A stretch of 64,000 bases of DNA, taken from Acanthosepion pharaonis (lineage: Eukaryota; Mollusca; Cephalopoda; Sepiida; Sepiidae). The position numbers and the translations under genes are program-made. Position 1 is the stretch's first letter, and every line of letters begins with the position of its first letter. The notes under the pieces were generated by a model, which searched no databases, was not told the origin of the DNA, and saw only the letters and a list, made by a program, of their open reading frames with translations. Positions 43,321 to 52,834 of this stretch are shown one piece after another. The stretch lies in assembly GCA_903632075.3 (NCBI GenBank), contig CAHIKZ030005493.1:430001-494000 (forward strand), written 5' to 3'.

Positions 43321-43591
43321 AGTATATATATATCTTACTTATTATAAAACGCAGGTGTGTGTGTGTGTGTGTGTGTGTGTGTAACGTTTATATGTTGGAT
43401 CGAATTTCCTACATTTTTTAGCCGATTTCAACAAAACTTCACAGGACTACATAAAATTACCTTGTGGTGGTTCTAACGGGGCCGAAAATGGGAAAAATAC
43501 AGTTGTTTTTTAATAAAATCAATTTGAAAACACGATTAAGACACATCGTGAGAATGAAAGGGGGAGAACTCACCCACGAAAATGTAAACAA

Positions 43592-45553
43592 AAGAGCATA
43601 GCATGATGAAAAAGACGCCGAACTTGACGAAAACAAAATTTTATCGTCTAATGTTCATATTATTATTAAAGAGGAAAGATCAAAGTATTTTGGGGTATTT
43701 TTTTACATTTTTTAATCGTTCCTAGCACGTCTGAAATTTTCGTTAAAAATATTGTTTTTTTGGGGGTCAAAAAAAGGGCAGATAATCATTTTCAATCATT
43801 TTTTTCGATTTGATAAAAAAGATTAAAATCTTACTTTGATATTCTTTTAAAAGTCAATTATCATTTTTTCAAAACTGATTTTAATAAAAACAGATATTAT
43901 ACTGTTTATTTAAAATATTTTGAACCAAGCTTAACTTAGCTTCTGCGCCGAAAAAATGTAATTTGAAAATAAAACAAAGCAGGTCATAACCTTTCGCGTC
44001 GCTTGACGATTGACGAAAGGCACATTCATGACGTTTAGATAACTTACGGGAGGAGAATTCTTTCTTCGGATGGAAGGAAGTGAAATTATTTAAGTGAACA
44101 AATTATTTACCTTGTTACTTTTGAGGAAAACTTTCAGCGCTCTAATTTTTTATTTTTTATTTTTTATTTTTTTTTTTATAGCTTTCATTTTTACGTTTAC
44201 GATGCTTTATAGAAAATATAAAGAAATTAAAAAATAAGACTGTTAATAGTGAGGTTAAATTTCATAAGAAAAAGGTATCTAATTAATTTAGGTACCTTTC
44301 TTATGAAATTTTATCAGAAGTGTACATAAAATACTATAATTTTATGTACATTTATTACATTTTACTGTGTTATTTGTATTTCCATTCATTTTATTATTAA
44401 TTTTGATATTTCACTTATGGAAAAATGTCAAAACTGAGATTAATATAAAAATAAGATCATATAAATTAAAGTTTAGCAGTAGTTAAATTTCATAAGATGA
44501 TACTGTTACTTGTAGGTACCCTTCTCAGTTGAAATTGAAAACTCAAATTAACTTCTCCATACGTGTTTCGCAAAAGTAAAGGGCTTAACAGCGGAGAACA
44601 ATGCTGAACTCAAATAATGCAACTAAATTGTATTCTGGTTGGTCTTGATATAATTACTGTCCGACTATAAACACAAAATTACATTTCTTAATTACCATGG
44701 CTAATCTGATTGGTCCAAATTATACAATTTTCAAAGCGCGAGACAATGACAATCTCACACGGACATTTTGAAAGGTTGATGTTGCTTTTAACTAATGTTA
44801 AAATATTTTTTAAAAATTCAATTTAAACATTTTTTAAAAAATTTTTAAAATTAAAGAAATAAGAAATAATTGTATTAAAAATTCAATTTTCATTGAAAAA
44901 ATTTTTGCTTTCAGAAAATATTGTCCATATTCATAAAACAAATTAAAACAAATAAAAAGCATTTGAAACTAAATAATATATTTGTTTTATTGAGTTTTGT
45001 ATGTTACAATTCACAGCTGATTTTCAGGTACGTTGGCAAAAAAAAAAAAAAAAAACAACATGATTTGCATTCTTCAAAGCCTTGTGCTTTTAACTATTGT
45101 AATCACTAAAACCGATGGTCTCGAATTTCTAGAGTTTTTCATAAAATTAGTTATGGGGTGTTAATAAATATAAAAAAAAAATTATTTCTGCCATGACTTT
45201 AATAAAAAAAACATTTATAATAATTTCGATCATCTGTGAATAGTTTCTGAAAGTTTCATTAACATCTGACAATTATTTTTATTTTTGCAAGATTTTCCAA
45301 ATTAATGTGTGTAAATACAAAAAAAAACGCGCTAAAAATTATCTATGTTATTTACTACCCCTTGTTGCGACAAAGAGAAACAAGGTTTTTTTAAATCAAA
45401 ATTTAGAATATTCTAAAAAGATGGAAAAATTTTTAAAAATAATTAAAAAAAAATTTAGTCTATCCTCTTCATAAAAACATAAGCATTTTGACGATAAAAT
45501 TTTGTTTTCATAAACTTTGGCGTCTTTTTCATCAGACTATGCTCTATGTTTTA
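43592..45553. mobile_element. ~1.96-kb fold-back insertion, AT-rich
   Basis: The left end AGAGCATAGCATGATGAAAA (43592), then AGACGCCGAACTTGACGAAA and ACAAAATTTTATCGTC, is mirrored at 45488-45553 (GACGATAAAATTTTGTTTTC, then GGCGTCTTTTTCATCAGACT, ATGCTCTATG). Arms are at least 60 bp with few mismatches. The interior is ~75-80% AT by eye with no coding frame. It contains the palindrome at 44245-44312. Confidence 0.65.
44245..44312. repeat. Imperfect palindrome within the AT-rich insertion
   Basis: AAATTTCATAAGAAAAAGGT faces ACCTTTCTTATGAAATTTT across a TATCTAATTAATTTAGGT centre. TTAAATTTCATAAGATGAT recurs near 44486. Confidence 0.75.
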
Positions 45554-46019
45554 GCGATTCCGTGGAGTGACTTAGGTTAACAAACCCAGGTTGTTTTATG
45601 TGTGTGTGTGTGTGGGTGTGTGTGTTCCTTTATATATGGGATCGGATTTCTTACATTTTTCAGCCGATAAAACAAACATCCACTTTTTTTTCGGCAGGTA
45701 GTGTTTCTTATTGTCTTGCACACTTTTTTCTTTATTTACATTCAGAATGCTTTAAAAATTCCATTTACAAGACAATTGTTTATAAAAAAATCCTATTCAC
45801 CAATCGATAGACTCATAACGATTGTAAACAATGTTTTTGTTTGAATTTGGGTTTGACCAATTCGTCAAAAAAAAAAACAAAAAAAAACTAATTAAGACAT
45901 GCGTGTCCGTCAACCTTAAACAATAATCTTTGTCAATTTTATTTTTCAGTCTTTATGATGGTCGATACTTGATCTATCTCATTGTTACATCCCCCGGGCA
46001 ACGCCGGGCTCTACTGCTA

Positions 46020-46020
<1 letters not shown>

Positions 46021-46063
<43 letters not shown>
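46021..46063. repeat. (TA)n microsatellite abutting Helitron 3' end
   Basis: Starts at the base after CTAG, as at 3501. Confidence 0.95.
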
Positions 46064-46066
<3 letters not shown>

Positions 46067-46087
46067 GAAATGGAAAAAGTCCGACAA

Positions 46088-46370
46088 TTATTTAAGACAT
46101 TTTCATGTTTATACATTCTTTTTATAGATGCAAATATTTAAGTAAATGCTCTGTTTTATAATAAACAGTATTAATAATATTTACCGGCCTTAATGTCCGA
46201 GAAATTTTAATAGAAAATATTCGTCCTCCGACGGGAATCGAACCTGTATCCTATACGGAACCGTCATATAGCTAATCGAATGATCCTCCGTGGCTCGATC
46301 GGTTAAGGCATTTACTTAAATATTTCTATTTATAAAAAGTATGTATAAGCATAAAAATGTCTTAAATATA
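46088..46370. mobile_element. Fold-back element enclosing split tRNA-like halves
   Basis: Left arm TTAAGACATTTTCATGTTTA ... AAATATTTAAGTAAATGC (46090-46149); right arm GCATTTACTTAAATATTTCT ... ATTTTTATGC-complement ... GTCTTAAATA (46308-46368), ~85-90% complementary over 60 bp. Inside, the minus strand at 46263-46221 carries a tRNA-like 3' half: GGTTCGATTCCCGTCGGAGG (box B and acceptor strand). The plus strand at 46285-46311 carries a 5' half, TCCTCCGTGGCTCGATCGGT (acceptor and box A). The acceptor strands CGGAGGA and TCCTCCG are complementary. The middle (46150-46215) belongs to the 14079-14315 family. Confidence 0.65.
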
Positions 46371-46382
46371 TATAATCATCCA

Positions 46383-46650
46383 CAGACAGACTGCTTAGCT
46401 GTATCACAGCTCATCAGATAGGATCGAAACCCGACCGAATTGGCGTCAGTCGGGATTCTACCACCAAGCCGTCGGCGCACGGCAGGGGTGAAGGTGAATT
46501 TAAGCGCATATTTATTTTTAGATAAACACACAGTGACTGAGAGAACTCTATTCGATTTACCGAAGAGTCTTGCATTATTAGCCGTAATAATCACTGTTTA
46601 CAAACCTGCACTTCCTCCCAAGAGTGCTCAACCGAAATAAACTTTTCAGA
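46383..46650 (-). repeat. SINE family A, inverted copy
   Basis: Minus strand aligns with 4462-4730 from GAAAAGTTTATTTCGGTTGA to the GCTGTGATACAGC end. The box B-like GGGTTTCGATCCTATCT is at 46419-46435. It is about 20 bp shorter near the CTCGAGGAG block. Confidence 0.7.
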
Positions 46651-46652
46651 TA

Positions 46653-46984
46653 CACACACCTGGTCAAAATCTTAAGACTAGATACAAAAGGGTTAAAAAA
46701 AAAATTACTGTTACTTAATCAAAATATATTTACGAAACATTTACATTTAATTAGAAAATGTTTTTTTATCAACAGACAAGTGAAAAATTTAAGCTTTTAA
46801 TTGATTAATTTAAACCGATATTGAAAAAAATAAGAATTTTTTGTTTGGTCATAAAGACCATGTAAATAAAAATAGCAAATACAGAACAAATAAGTGACAA
46901 CGACAATTTAATTCTCAGTATATCCGCCACTTTTGCATTTCTTTACCCCTTTTGTATCTGGTCTTAAGATTTTGTCCAGGGGTG
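46653..46984 (-). mobile_element. Tc1/mariner-type MITE, complete, 332 bp
   Basis: The left terminal repeat CACACACCTGGTCAAAATCT (then TAAGACTAGATACAAAAGG) is mirrored at the right end: CCTTTTGTATCTGGTCTTAA, then GATTTTGTCCAGGGGTG. Repeats are ~45 bp, with TA on both sides (46651-46652, 46985-46986). Just inside the right repeat the minus strand encodes KCKSGGYTEN and stop, a Tc1-type transposase C-terminus. The element is therefore a deletion derivative of a Tc1 transposon. Confidence 0.85.
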
Positions 46985-46989
46985 TATTA

Positions 46990-47280
46990 GCCGTTTCCTT
47001 ATAAGGAAACATTTGACATTCATTTACCGAGAAACTTATACTACTGTAGGTTGAAATTTACAAAAATCTTTCTTTTAGAATAATAGCGAAATAGGTTTCT
47101 CAAGTTCAGTAGCTGTTACTGCTCTTTCTAGTATTGATGGGGGAGGTTTCCTTCCTAACTTTATGTTTAAAGTAGTGTGAAACGTCCATTTTAGCTCATG
47201 TCATTATTTTATCTTCTTATGTAACATCAATTTTAGTTCTTGATCTTGTTGAAATTCCTCAAGTGATCTAGTTTCTACTG
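46990..47280. other. Unassigned stretch
   Basis: Normal complexity; nothing recognised. Confidence 0.35.
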
Positions 47281-47284
47281 TTTG

Positions 47285-47960
47285 GTACAGTTCTTTGTTT
47301 GTGATCATGTAGCACCAGTCCACGAGGTTCGAGGAGGGAGGGTCCTCGGTAAGAAATTCAGGCATCTTTCGTTTAAATCAATTTCGATCTTGGAAAACGT
47401 TTGTATACAGCTAACAGTTTAGATATTTCTGAACTGGTTTGCATGAAGGCAGTTTATTCGATATTTTTCTTTGTCTCACTTGTTTTCATTATAACCTGTG
47501 AGTGTCGAATTTTCCAAGACGTCTTTCTTCATGCGAAACAGAAATTTCAACTATATATTTATGATTCTAAGTATAAATGTCCTTTTAGTTCCTAATTCCC
47601 TAAAAGAAAAAAAATCCTCCCAGCTCACATATTCCATCTAGGACATTCTCAGCATCCTTCTGTAGACACTCCCTCTTTATCTGTCATGAAATTGTTCAAC
47701 ATCCACTGCTCTATAAGAATATTGATATTTCACAGCAATTCAGCACTTTTCTTTGTTTCTAATGAGATTTTTCTTTCTCTTTATACTTTGTTTAGCTTTT
47801 TAAAGGCATCGTACGCCATCGAATTTATGCTATATTTTCCATCGTCTGCTTCGACATATCCAATATAGGTAAATCGCAATACTTGCTAGATTCTGACGGC
47901 TGTAATTCGCATCTGAGGATGGTTCTCTTGTTAACGATAGGTACATTCTCTTTTATTACA
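47285..47960 (-). pseudogene. LINE (RTE/L1-type) ORF2 C-terminal part
   Basis: Landmarks in order: a decayed CTGTGAGTGTCGAATTTTCC near 47498, CTCAGCATCCTTCTGTAGAC near 47649, and TTTTTAAAGGCATCGTACGC near 47796. It lacks the family 3' end on the left and is heavily diverged. Confidence 0.65.
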
Positions 47961-48237
47961 GGTGATAAAATATGTTGCGTATATAATTTACGATTAGGAC
48001 ACGCCTAAACACGATAGTCTTAATTATTTTCTGTCAAGGATCACTTGTTTTCTATCCTCCTTATCCTCATAATGTTCACATCCTGTCAACTTATCAATCA
48101 TTCATACAACATCGTATTCATCATAACCATCTTAACAGTAATTTTCTACATTGATGGTTCTTGGGCCTTGTATTGCGTGAATTGTAGTATAAAAAGATCT
48201 GTCTATTCGTGCTTTGAATTATGAAAGAACATGAATT

Positions 48238-48241
<4 letters not shown>

Positions 48242-48273
<32 letters not shown>

Positions 48274-48290
48274 AATATAAATATAGGTAA
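48242..48290. repeat. (CA)n-(TA)n short array
   Basis: About 8 CA units, then ~9 TA units and AAATATAAATATA. Confidence 0.9.
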
Positions 48291-48735
48291 CTATACTCGT
48301 TTCGAAAAACCTTCGAATTTTTGATTTGCCAATAATCAAATCAATCTCGAGCGAAAAAAAGGTTTTAAAAAAAGAAAGAAACATGAAAGTCTGTCGAAAA
48401 AAATCGCCCAGATACAGGTTTGAAGCCCAAAGAAAAAACCCCGACACGAGTAAACAACTAACTAACAAAAGAGCTCAATACAACCGTAGAGCAGACCTAG
48501 ATAAACCTAGTGAGCCAGACAAACCAACCCAGGTTTCACCTAAGCGGATCGTCAGGGAAAGCTGGCTAAAGAGGCAAAAGAGAAACAGCATATTTATAGG
48601 CGATAATCAAAATCATACCATGTGACCAAAGAAAAAGAAAAAGAACACAAGAACACCGGGGGTGGGTAAAGATTTATTCAAACACCTAAAAGAGGAGGGG
48701 ATATTAAAACACGAACAATAAAGGTAGAATAACAA
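48285..48735 (+). pseudogene. Unrecognised basic ORF with one stop, probably element-derived
   Basis: Open from the microsatellite to a TGA at 48623, then open again to ~48720. It encodes KSISSEKKVLKKERNMKVCR and RRADLDKPSEPDKPTQVSPK, then after the stop RTPGVGKDLFKHLKEEGILK. It is highly charged, with Lys/Arg clusters and a Pro-rich middle. It lies next to PLE-related sequence, so it may be an N-terminal region of a retroelement. No family recognised. Confidence 0.3.
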
Positions 48736-48764
48736 TACAAACGGGGAAATTCGTCCTAATTCAA

Positions 48765-48930
48765 TAACCAAGATTTTTTATGTTAAAAATCTCGGTTTTG
48801 GAGTTTAAGAGATGGTTACGTTGATTATATAAAGCTATGGCTAATTTCTTCTCTGTACATAGTTTGCAAAATTTTTGGCCTGCTTTATATTTGGGGTATT
48901 TTTTTAAAATATTTCCCATTTAAGGATGGG
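48765..48930 (-). pseudogene. Retroelement C-terminal Cys peptide, copy 2
   Basis: Minus strand encodes KKYPKYKAGQKFCKLCTEKK then LAIALYNQRNHLLNSKTEIF. It shares KLC, LLN and the following Ser/Thr-Glu-Ile with 27560-27780. The typical continuation CRHENK is replaced by a frameshifted end. Confidence 0.5.
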
Positions 48931-49051
48931 GTCTTTATTGTTTTCCATACATAGGTGGATAGCGTGGTACTATGTTTAGTTTTTTCGTTTTTAAAATATA
49001 CATATGTTTTTTTATATACACATATATATATGAGTTGAAGAACAAATGTAG

Positions 49052-49054
<3 letters not shown>

Positions 49055-49101
<47 letters not shown>
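49055..49101. repeat. (TA)n microsatellite
   Basis: Pure TA. The left flank (ATACACATATATATATGAGT) is a related short run. Confidence 0.95.
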
Positions 49102-49102
<1 letters not shown>

Positions 49103-49419
49103 GCATTTATCTTCATTCAAACATGACATATTGTGTTTACTCATATAGAGATCCTTTCTAGTTGTGTAATCAAGTTCTTGGTGTTTAGATGTAAATCATC
49201 AAGGAAAGCTCCATAGTTTTTGTTAACCCAAGTACTTTCAAAAAATCAACTTCAGGAGTAAATTACACTGACATTGTGATGGTGATTTTTAAAAATATGC
49301 GTGAACATGCTCTGTAATTATTTCAAAATTTTAAATTTATCTGTTGTAGTTATCAGATATTATTGCAAAGCAAGGGTTTCAGTATAAAGGAGCGGACCGG
49401 AAATTGGTAGAAATATAAA

Positions 49420-49770
49420 ATGGTATTAATCTTATATGCAGTTTAATATGTTGTTACTATATTCATAATAAATTTTGTTTAGTGTGGGGTGTTTGCTTTT
49501 GATATAGAGGGCTTCGAGAATTTAAAATTTTTGTTTATTTTTCCGTCGTGTAGTAAATTGATGTTGTCAACAGGTATTTTCCTGTATCTTGAAAGTGAGC
49601 AGGAATGTATTTTTAGATATTGTGCTATGGAACTTCTACCCGACAAATGAAGTGTAAGATTTCTTGATAATGTTGTAGTCGTCAAACCAACATATGTACT
49701 TACTTTTCTGTCAGAGATACAATTTTACAAAGGACATGCAAAACTCACAAAGCATATAACTTGTCGAGAG
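49420..49770 (-). pseudogene. Penelope-like element GIY-YIG region, copy 3
   Basis: Minus strand reads TYVGLTTTTLSRNLTLHLSG (GIY-YIG second motif and helix, 49700-49640), then RKIPVDNINLLHDGKINKN and SKANTPH near 49500. Residues correspond to the copy at 12470-13250 (Y-V-G-H-TTNSLSRRLTLHL). The first Cys-Pro block near 49740-49700 has stops. The 3' end fades near 49420. Confidence 0.75.
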
Positions 49771-49784
49771 CGTGTTATCTCGCG

Positions 49785-50062
49785 TGATCAACAATCTGAA
49801 CAAGGTCAGCACACTTAAACCCCCAGTCACGATGACTTGTGAATTCGTGCTAGCACAGCTATCGACGACCATCATGGGATCCGTCTATCCAAATTTCACT
49901 CACAAGGCTTGGGTCAACCCATGGTGCGGTTTTCAGGCACTTTCCAAAGATGCCACATAGGGGAATCGTCCCCCTCCAGACCGATAACATCAGGAAGTTT
50001 ACTTCCTGACAAATCAGCCGTGGTGAGATTCGAACCTGGGTCTCATGGTCAGAAAGCGAACG

Positions 50063-50068
<6 letters not shown>
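49785..50068 (-). repeat. tRNA-derived SINE
   Basis: Minus strand starts AGAACGTTCGCTTTCTGACC, with box B AGGTTCGAATCTCACCACGG at 50038-50019 like a tRNA T-arm. Then a ~200-bp unrelated body with CTTCCTGATGTTATCGGTCT and TTGACCCAAGCCTTGTGAGT. Box A would lie in the (TA)n array on the right and is gone. Confidence 0.7.
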
Positions 50069-50069
<1 letters not shown>

Positions 50070-50116
<47 letters not shown>

Positions 50117-50121
50117 TATAT
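50070..50121. repeat. (TA)n microsatellite
   Basis: TA with a G interruption at 50098; replaces the 5' end of the SINE on its left. Confidence 0.95.
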
Positions 50122-50244
50122 AAAGGAGTTGTCAATGGTTAATATATCTATTACTGATATAAGTGGCTATTAAATGTGTAAGGCAAATGCATTACCATTT
50201 ATTCTTACTATACATAAGTATTGCGTATGATTTTATGTGTTTGC

Positions 50245-50440
50245 GGGAAGTATAATAGTATCCAAAATAAAAATGGATATGACGAGAGAAAGTGGAAAAG
50301 CTTATAAATGACTCGTTTCGTCGACCTGTGTTGTGTTCAATTTCTTTAGGTCGGAATGAAAGACCAAACTGTGTAAGAAAAATGTGTTGGGTTTATTGAA
50401 GATAAGAGGGGCAATAAATTAAATTATCTTGTCAGATCCG
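50245..50440 (-). mobile_element. Family C hammerhead-like repeat, minus copy
   Basis: Minus strand: TTTCATTCCGACCTAAAGAA, then AATTGAACACAACACAGGTC, then GACGAAACGAGTCATTTATA. CGACCT and AGGTCG can pair (6 bp) just before GACGAAAC. It matches 51530-51680 on the plus strand at both flanks (CCAACACATTTTT; TTTATAA). AATAATT/ATAAGAGG flanks also correspond. Confidence 0.5.
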
Positions 50441-50449
50441 ACTACCAGA

Positions 50450-50918
50450 AAATACTTACCAGAAAGTGTTTACCACAAAGTGTTTTTCTTTTAGTTTATA
50501 TGTATATATTAGAAACGTTGGTGTCTGTTGATTTTGAAATCATCCCACTGAGGCTATAAACTGTTTCCAGCAACGTAAAAAAAACTCCCAAAAAACAAAA
50601 AAACCTCTCTATAAGACATAACGCGTAACAAGACGTTAAACGCACTGTCAAACATTTGCCCACATTTTGAACTTAATAAATACCAGTGGAATCAGAAAAA
50701 AAGAGATCACTGAGAAGAAAAAGCGTTGAAAGTGCGCTAATCTGCTAATTCTCGACACTGAACATAAGACCAGGACCTTGCATAATATCAGCAATCATCG
50801 CAAAAATAATAATAGCACAATGTGCGATACGAGCTTAGTCAAAAAAAAAAAAAATGATCCACTTATTGGGATTATTGGGATTAGCACTTTCAATGTTTCA
50901 ATATTTTTTTTCTTCTCA

Positions 50919-50920
<2 letters not shown>
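50450..50920. other. Unassigned stretch
   Basis: A-rich, with a poly-A run at 50840-50854. Nothing recognised. Confidence 0.35.
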
Positions 50921-50921
<1 letters not shown>

Positions 50922-50970
<49 letters not shown>

Positions 50971-51018
50971 TTTAAATCATATATATATATATATATAAAT
51001 ATATAAATCATTTGAAGA

Positions 51019-51078
<60 letters not shown>
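50922..51078. repeat. Three (TA)n arrays
   Basis: 50922-50965, 50978-50996 and 51021-51078, separated by AATATTTAAATCAT and AAATATATAAATCATTTGAA. The CATTTGAAGACG block matches the end of the repeat at 51655-51670 in inverse orientation. Confidence 0.95.
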
Positions 51079-51080
<2 letters not shown>

Positions 51081-51084
51081 CATT

Positions 51085-51378
51085 CACTTACGTGCTAATA
51101 CCATTGGGAAAGGTGTGAATCCTCTCCAGCTATGGGTAAATAGCAGGACAGACTGAGTTCTATAGCCTTGGACAACTCTGAATTCAAAACCTGCGGGGAG
51201 TCGTTTGGGGACTTTGTGGCACGTAGTGTACTAGGTCTCTGTATTCGACCCTTCATAAAGTGTGGATGGTCCTGCACGAAACCTTCACCACTATAATCTC
51301 ATGTGCTGTTGTCTGGCTGTCGGTTACCTAGGAACCAATCTGCTTGACCCTCATACGTCGAATACGACGGCAGAGTCG
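51085..51378 (+). repeat. SINE family C, near full-length (plus)
   Basis: Aligns over ~290 bp with the minus-strand copy at 59695-60010. Shared: GTGTGAATCCTCTCCAGCTA, GGGTAAATAGCAGGACAGAC, GGACAACTCTGAATTCAAAA, GGTCTCTGTATTCGACCCTT and GAAACCTTCACCACTATAAT. Ends GTCGAATACGACGGCAGAGT before (TA)n. Confidence 0.75.

Positions 51379-51379
<1 letters not shown>

Positions 51380-51437
<58 letters not shown>
51380..51437. repeat. (TA)n microsatellite
   Basis: 3' tail of the preceding SINE and left border of the palindrome. Confidence 0.95.
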
Positions 51438-51439
<2 letters not shown>

Positions 51440-51524
51440 AAACACTTTCTGGCTTCTAGACGCGACGATTAGAAGCCAGAAAATGTTTGATATATGTCTC
51501 AAACATTTTCTAGTCGTCGCGTCT
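51438..51524. repeat. Nested inverted repeats around ACGCGACGA
   Basis: Arm pair 1: TCAAACACTTTCTGGCTTCTA (51438-51458) with 51470-51490, 21 bp and one mismatch. The loop GACGCGACGAT is itself complementary to TCGTCGCGTCT at 51514-51524. A third partial copy of arm 1 lies at 51498-51511. Two alternative cruciforms are possible. Confidence 0.9.
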
Positions 51525-51529
51525 GATTA

Positions 51530-51680
51530 GGAAATATATTGCCTCTCTTATGCTAAAATATCCCAACACATTTTTCTCCATTACAGTTTTTTCTTTCATT
51601 CCGACTCGAAACACATCGACGAAACGCGTCGTTTATAAACCTTTACACTTTTTCTCGTCGTCTTCAAATGATTTTATGAT
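51530..51680 (+). mobile_element. Family C hammerhead-like repeat, plus copy
   Basis: TTTCATTCCGACTCGAAACA, then CATCGACGAAACGCGTCGTT and TATAAACC. It matches 50245-50440 in inverse orientation but lacks ~20 bp of the hairpin loop. CGACGAAACGCGTCG is itself nearly palindromic. Confidence 0.5.
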
Positions 51681-51689
51681 ATAAAAATA

Positions 51690-52316
51690 TATGAAATCAG
51701 AAAAAGAGGATTATCAGTGGTTAGCAAGCAAGACAAGTATCATTGAAAGAAAAATACCCGTATGATATATTTCAGTTGAAGTTAAAAGCAGGACAGAATT
51801 AGAAAGTGTGGGAAGCGAGAAGTGGGGAGAGGTGTGAGAATAGATTTAAGATAGATGTCACGATCATAGCTAGAAAATCTCGTAGGTGGAATTCATGTCT
51901 ACAATTGTAAATTAGTTCGGTGACGTAAGTGCCCCTTTGAATTGTCTGGGCATGTGACGAAGGATGCCAGGTGTCGAAGCGTTGTTTCTTTTCTCTTCGT
52001 GTATTGTGCAAAGGTAATTAGTTTTGTTTTCCGGTGGACTGAACGGATATATTTCCTTTTATTTGCCTGCTTTTCTCATTAGTTTGGGATTTCTATCCTT
52101 TTAATCTCAATAATGGTGTTCTTATTTGTTTTCTCTATTTGCCATTCTAGGGCACCAGTAGTGTTTATTATATCGTCTTTCATTCATTCTATCGTCTTTC
52201 ATTTTCATTCATTCATTCCTTCCTTCATTCACCAATCTGTGATTAGATCAAGTGCTTTTTTCATTCTTTATTCTTCTTTTTCTCTCTTTCTTGAATTTTT
52301 CCTCCTTATACTTCTC
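51690..52316. other. Unassigned stretch
   Basis: Mixed composition, pyrimidine-rich from 52180 (CATTCATTC). Short frames at 51799-52011 and 52113-52370 are unrecognised; the second runs into the 5S-derived SINE. Confidence 0.35.
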
Positions 52317-52720
52317 GCTTACAGCGATATCACATTGAAACACCCGTTCCCGTATCATCACCGAAGTTGAGCAAGGTCGAGTCTAGTCTGTACTTAGATG
52401 GGTAACCACTTGGGGATACCAGGTGCTGTAAGATTGGGTGTGCAGGTGGTGTGATGGATAATGGCTCAGAATTGTTAGAGAGTCGAGTTCCAATTTCAGT
52501 TGGGTTCGTTATAGTCACTTATGCGTAAATAGCCTTGGGAAAGGCATGAACCCTCATTTTATCATCCCCATCCAGTTATAGGTTAATTAGTAATACTTGT
52601 TTCACTAAACCATGATTAACTCCAAAAGAAAAAAAAATTTTCAAAACTAAAATTATTTTCTGGCTTTAAATAATCTGAAAATGGTTGACAATCTGTAGAA
52701 AACAAATCAACCAGCTTCTC
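52317..52720 (+). repeat. 5S rRNA-derived SINE, copy 2 (full-length head)
   Basis: 52317-52436 (120 nt) aligns from first to last base with 5S rRNA: GCTTACAGCGATATCACATT, CCGTATCATCACCGAAGTTG, GTACTTAGATGGGTAACCAC and GGTGCTGTAAGATT. Then the SINE body: GAGTTCCAATTTCAGTTGGG, GTAAATAGCCTTGGGAAAGG, CCAGTTATAGGTTAATTAGT, and tail CTGGCTTTAAATAATCTGAA with ATGGTTGACAATCTG. Same architecture as 41943-42330. It is not a working 5S gene because the head carries ~20 substitutions. Confidence 0.88.
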
Positions 52721-52834
52721 ATTTTGTTTGTTTCTTTTCCATCTCTCCTCTTCCTTTCCTCCCCCATCTTCAATTTTTCTTCCTTTTTATGCTATCCCAT
52801 TTTTAATTTTGTTTCCCCCCTTCCTTCCTTGATT

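Larger units (their letters stand above)
43333..46020 (+). mobile_element. Helitron-like element, copy B, with large insertion
   Basis: The 5' end is TCTTACTTATTATAAAACGC, preceded by A (43332), fitting A|TC. The 3' end has the hairpin CCCGG-GCAACG-CCGGG (45993-46008), then CTCTACTGCTAG and a flanking T. The 5' module (43333-43575) and 3' module (45570-46020) both carry the AAAACGCAGG/AAACCCAGG plus (GT)n head, so the head is duplicated. Between them lies a 1.9-kb inverted-repeat insertion. No Rep-helicase frame. An alternative is two Helitron copies brought together by the insertion. Confidence 0.75.

Noticed and set aside
46221..46311. A true tRNA gene
   Set aside because: Box A and box B halves are on opposite strands and lie within a fold-back element; no cloverleaf can form from one strand.
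52317..52436. Functional 5S rRNA gene
   Set aside because: About 20 differences from animal 5S, single head joined to a SINE body, and the same joint at 41943. It is a SINE head.
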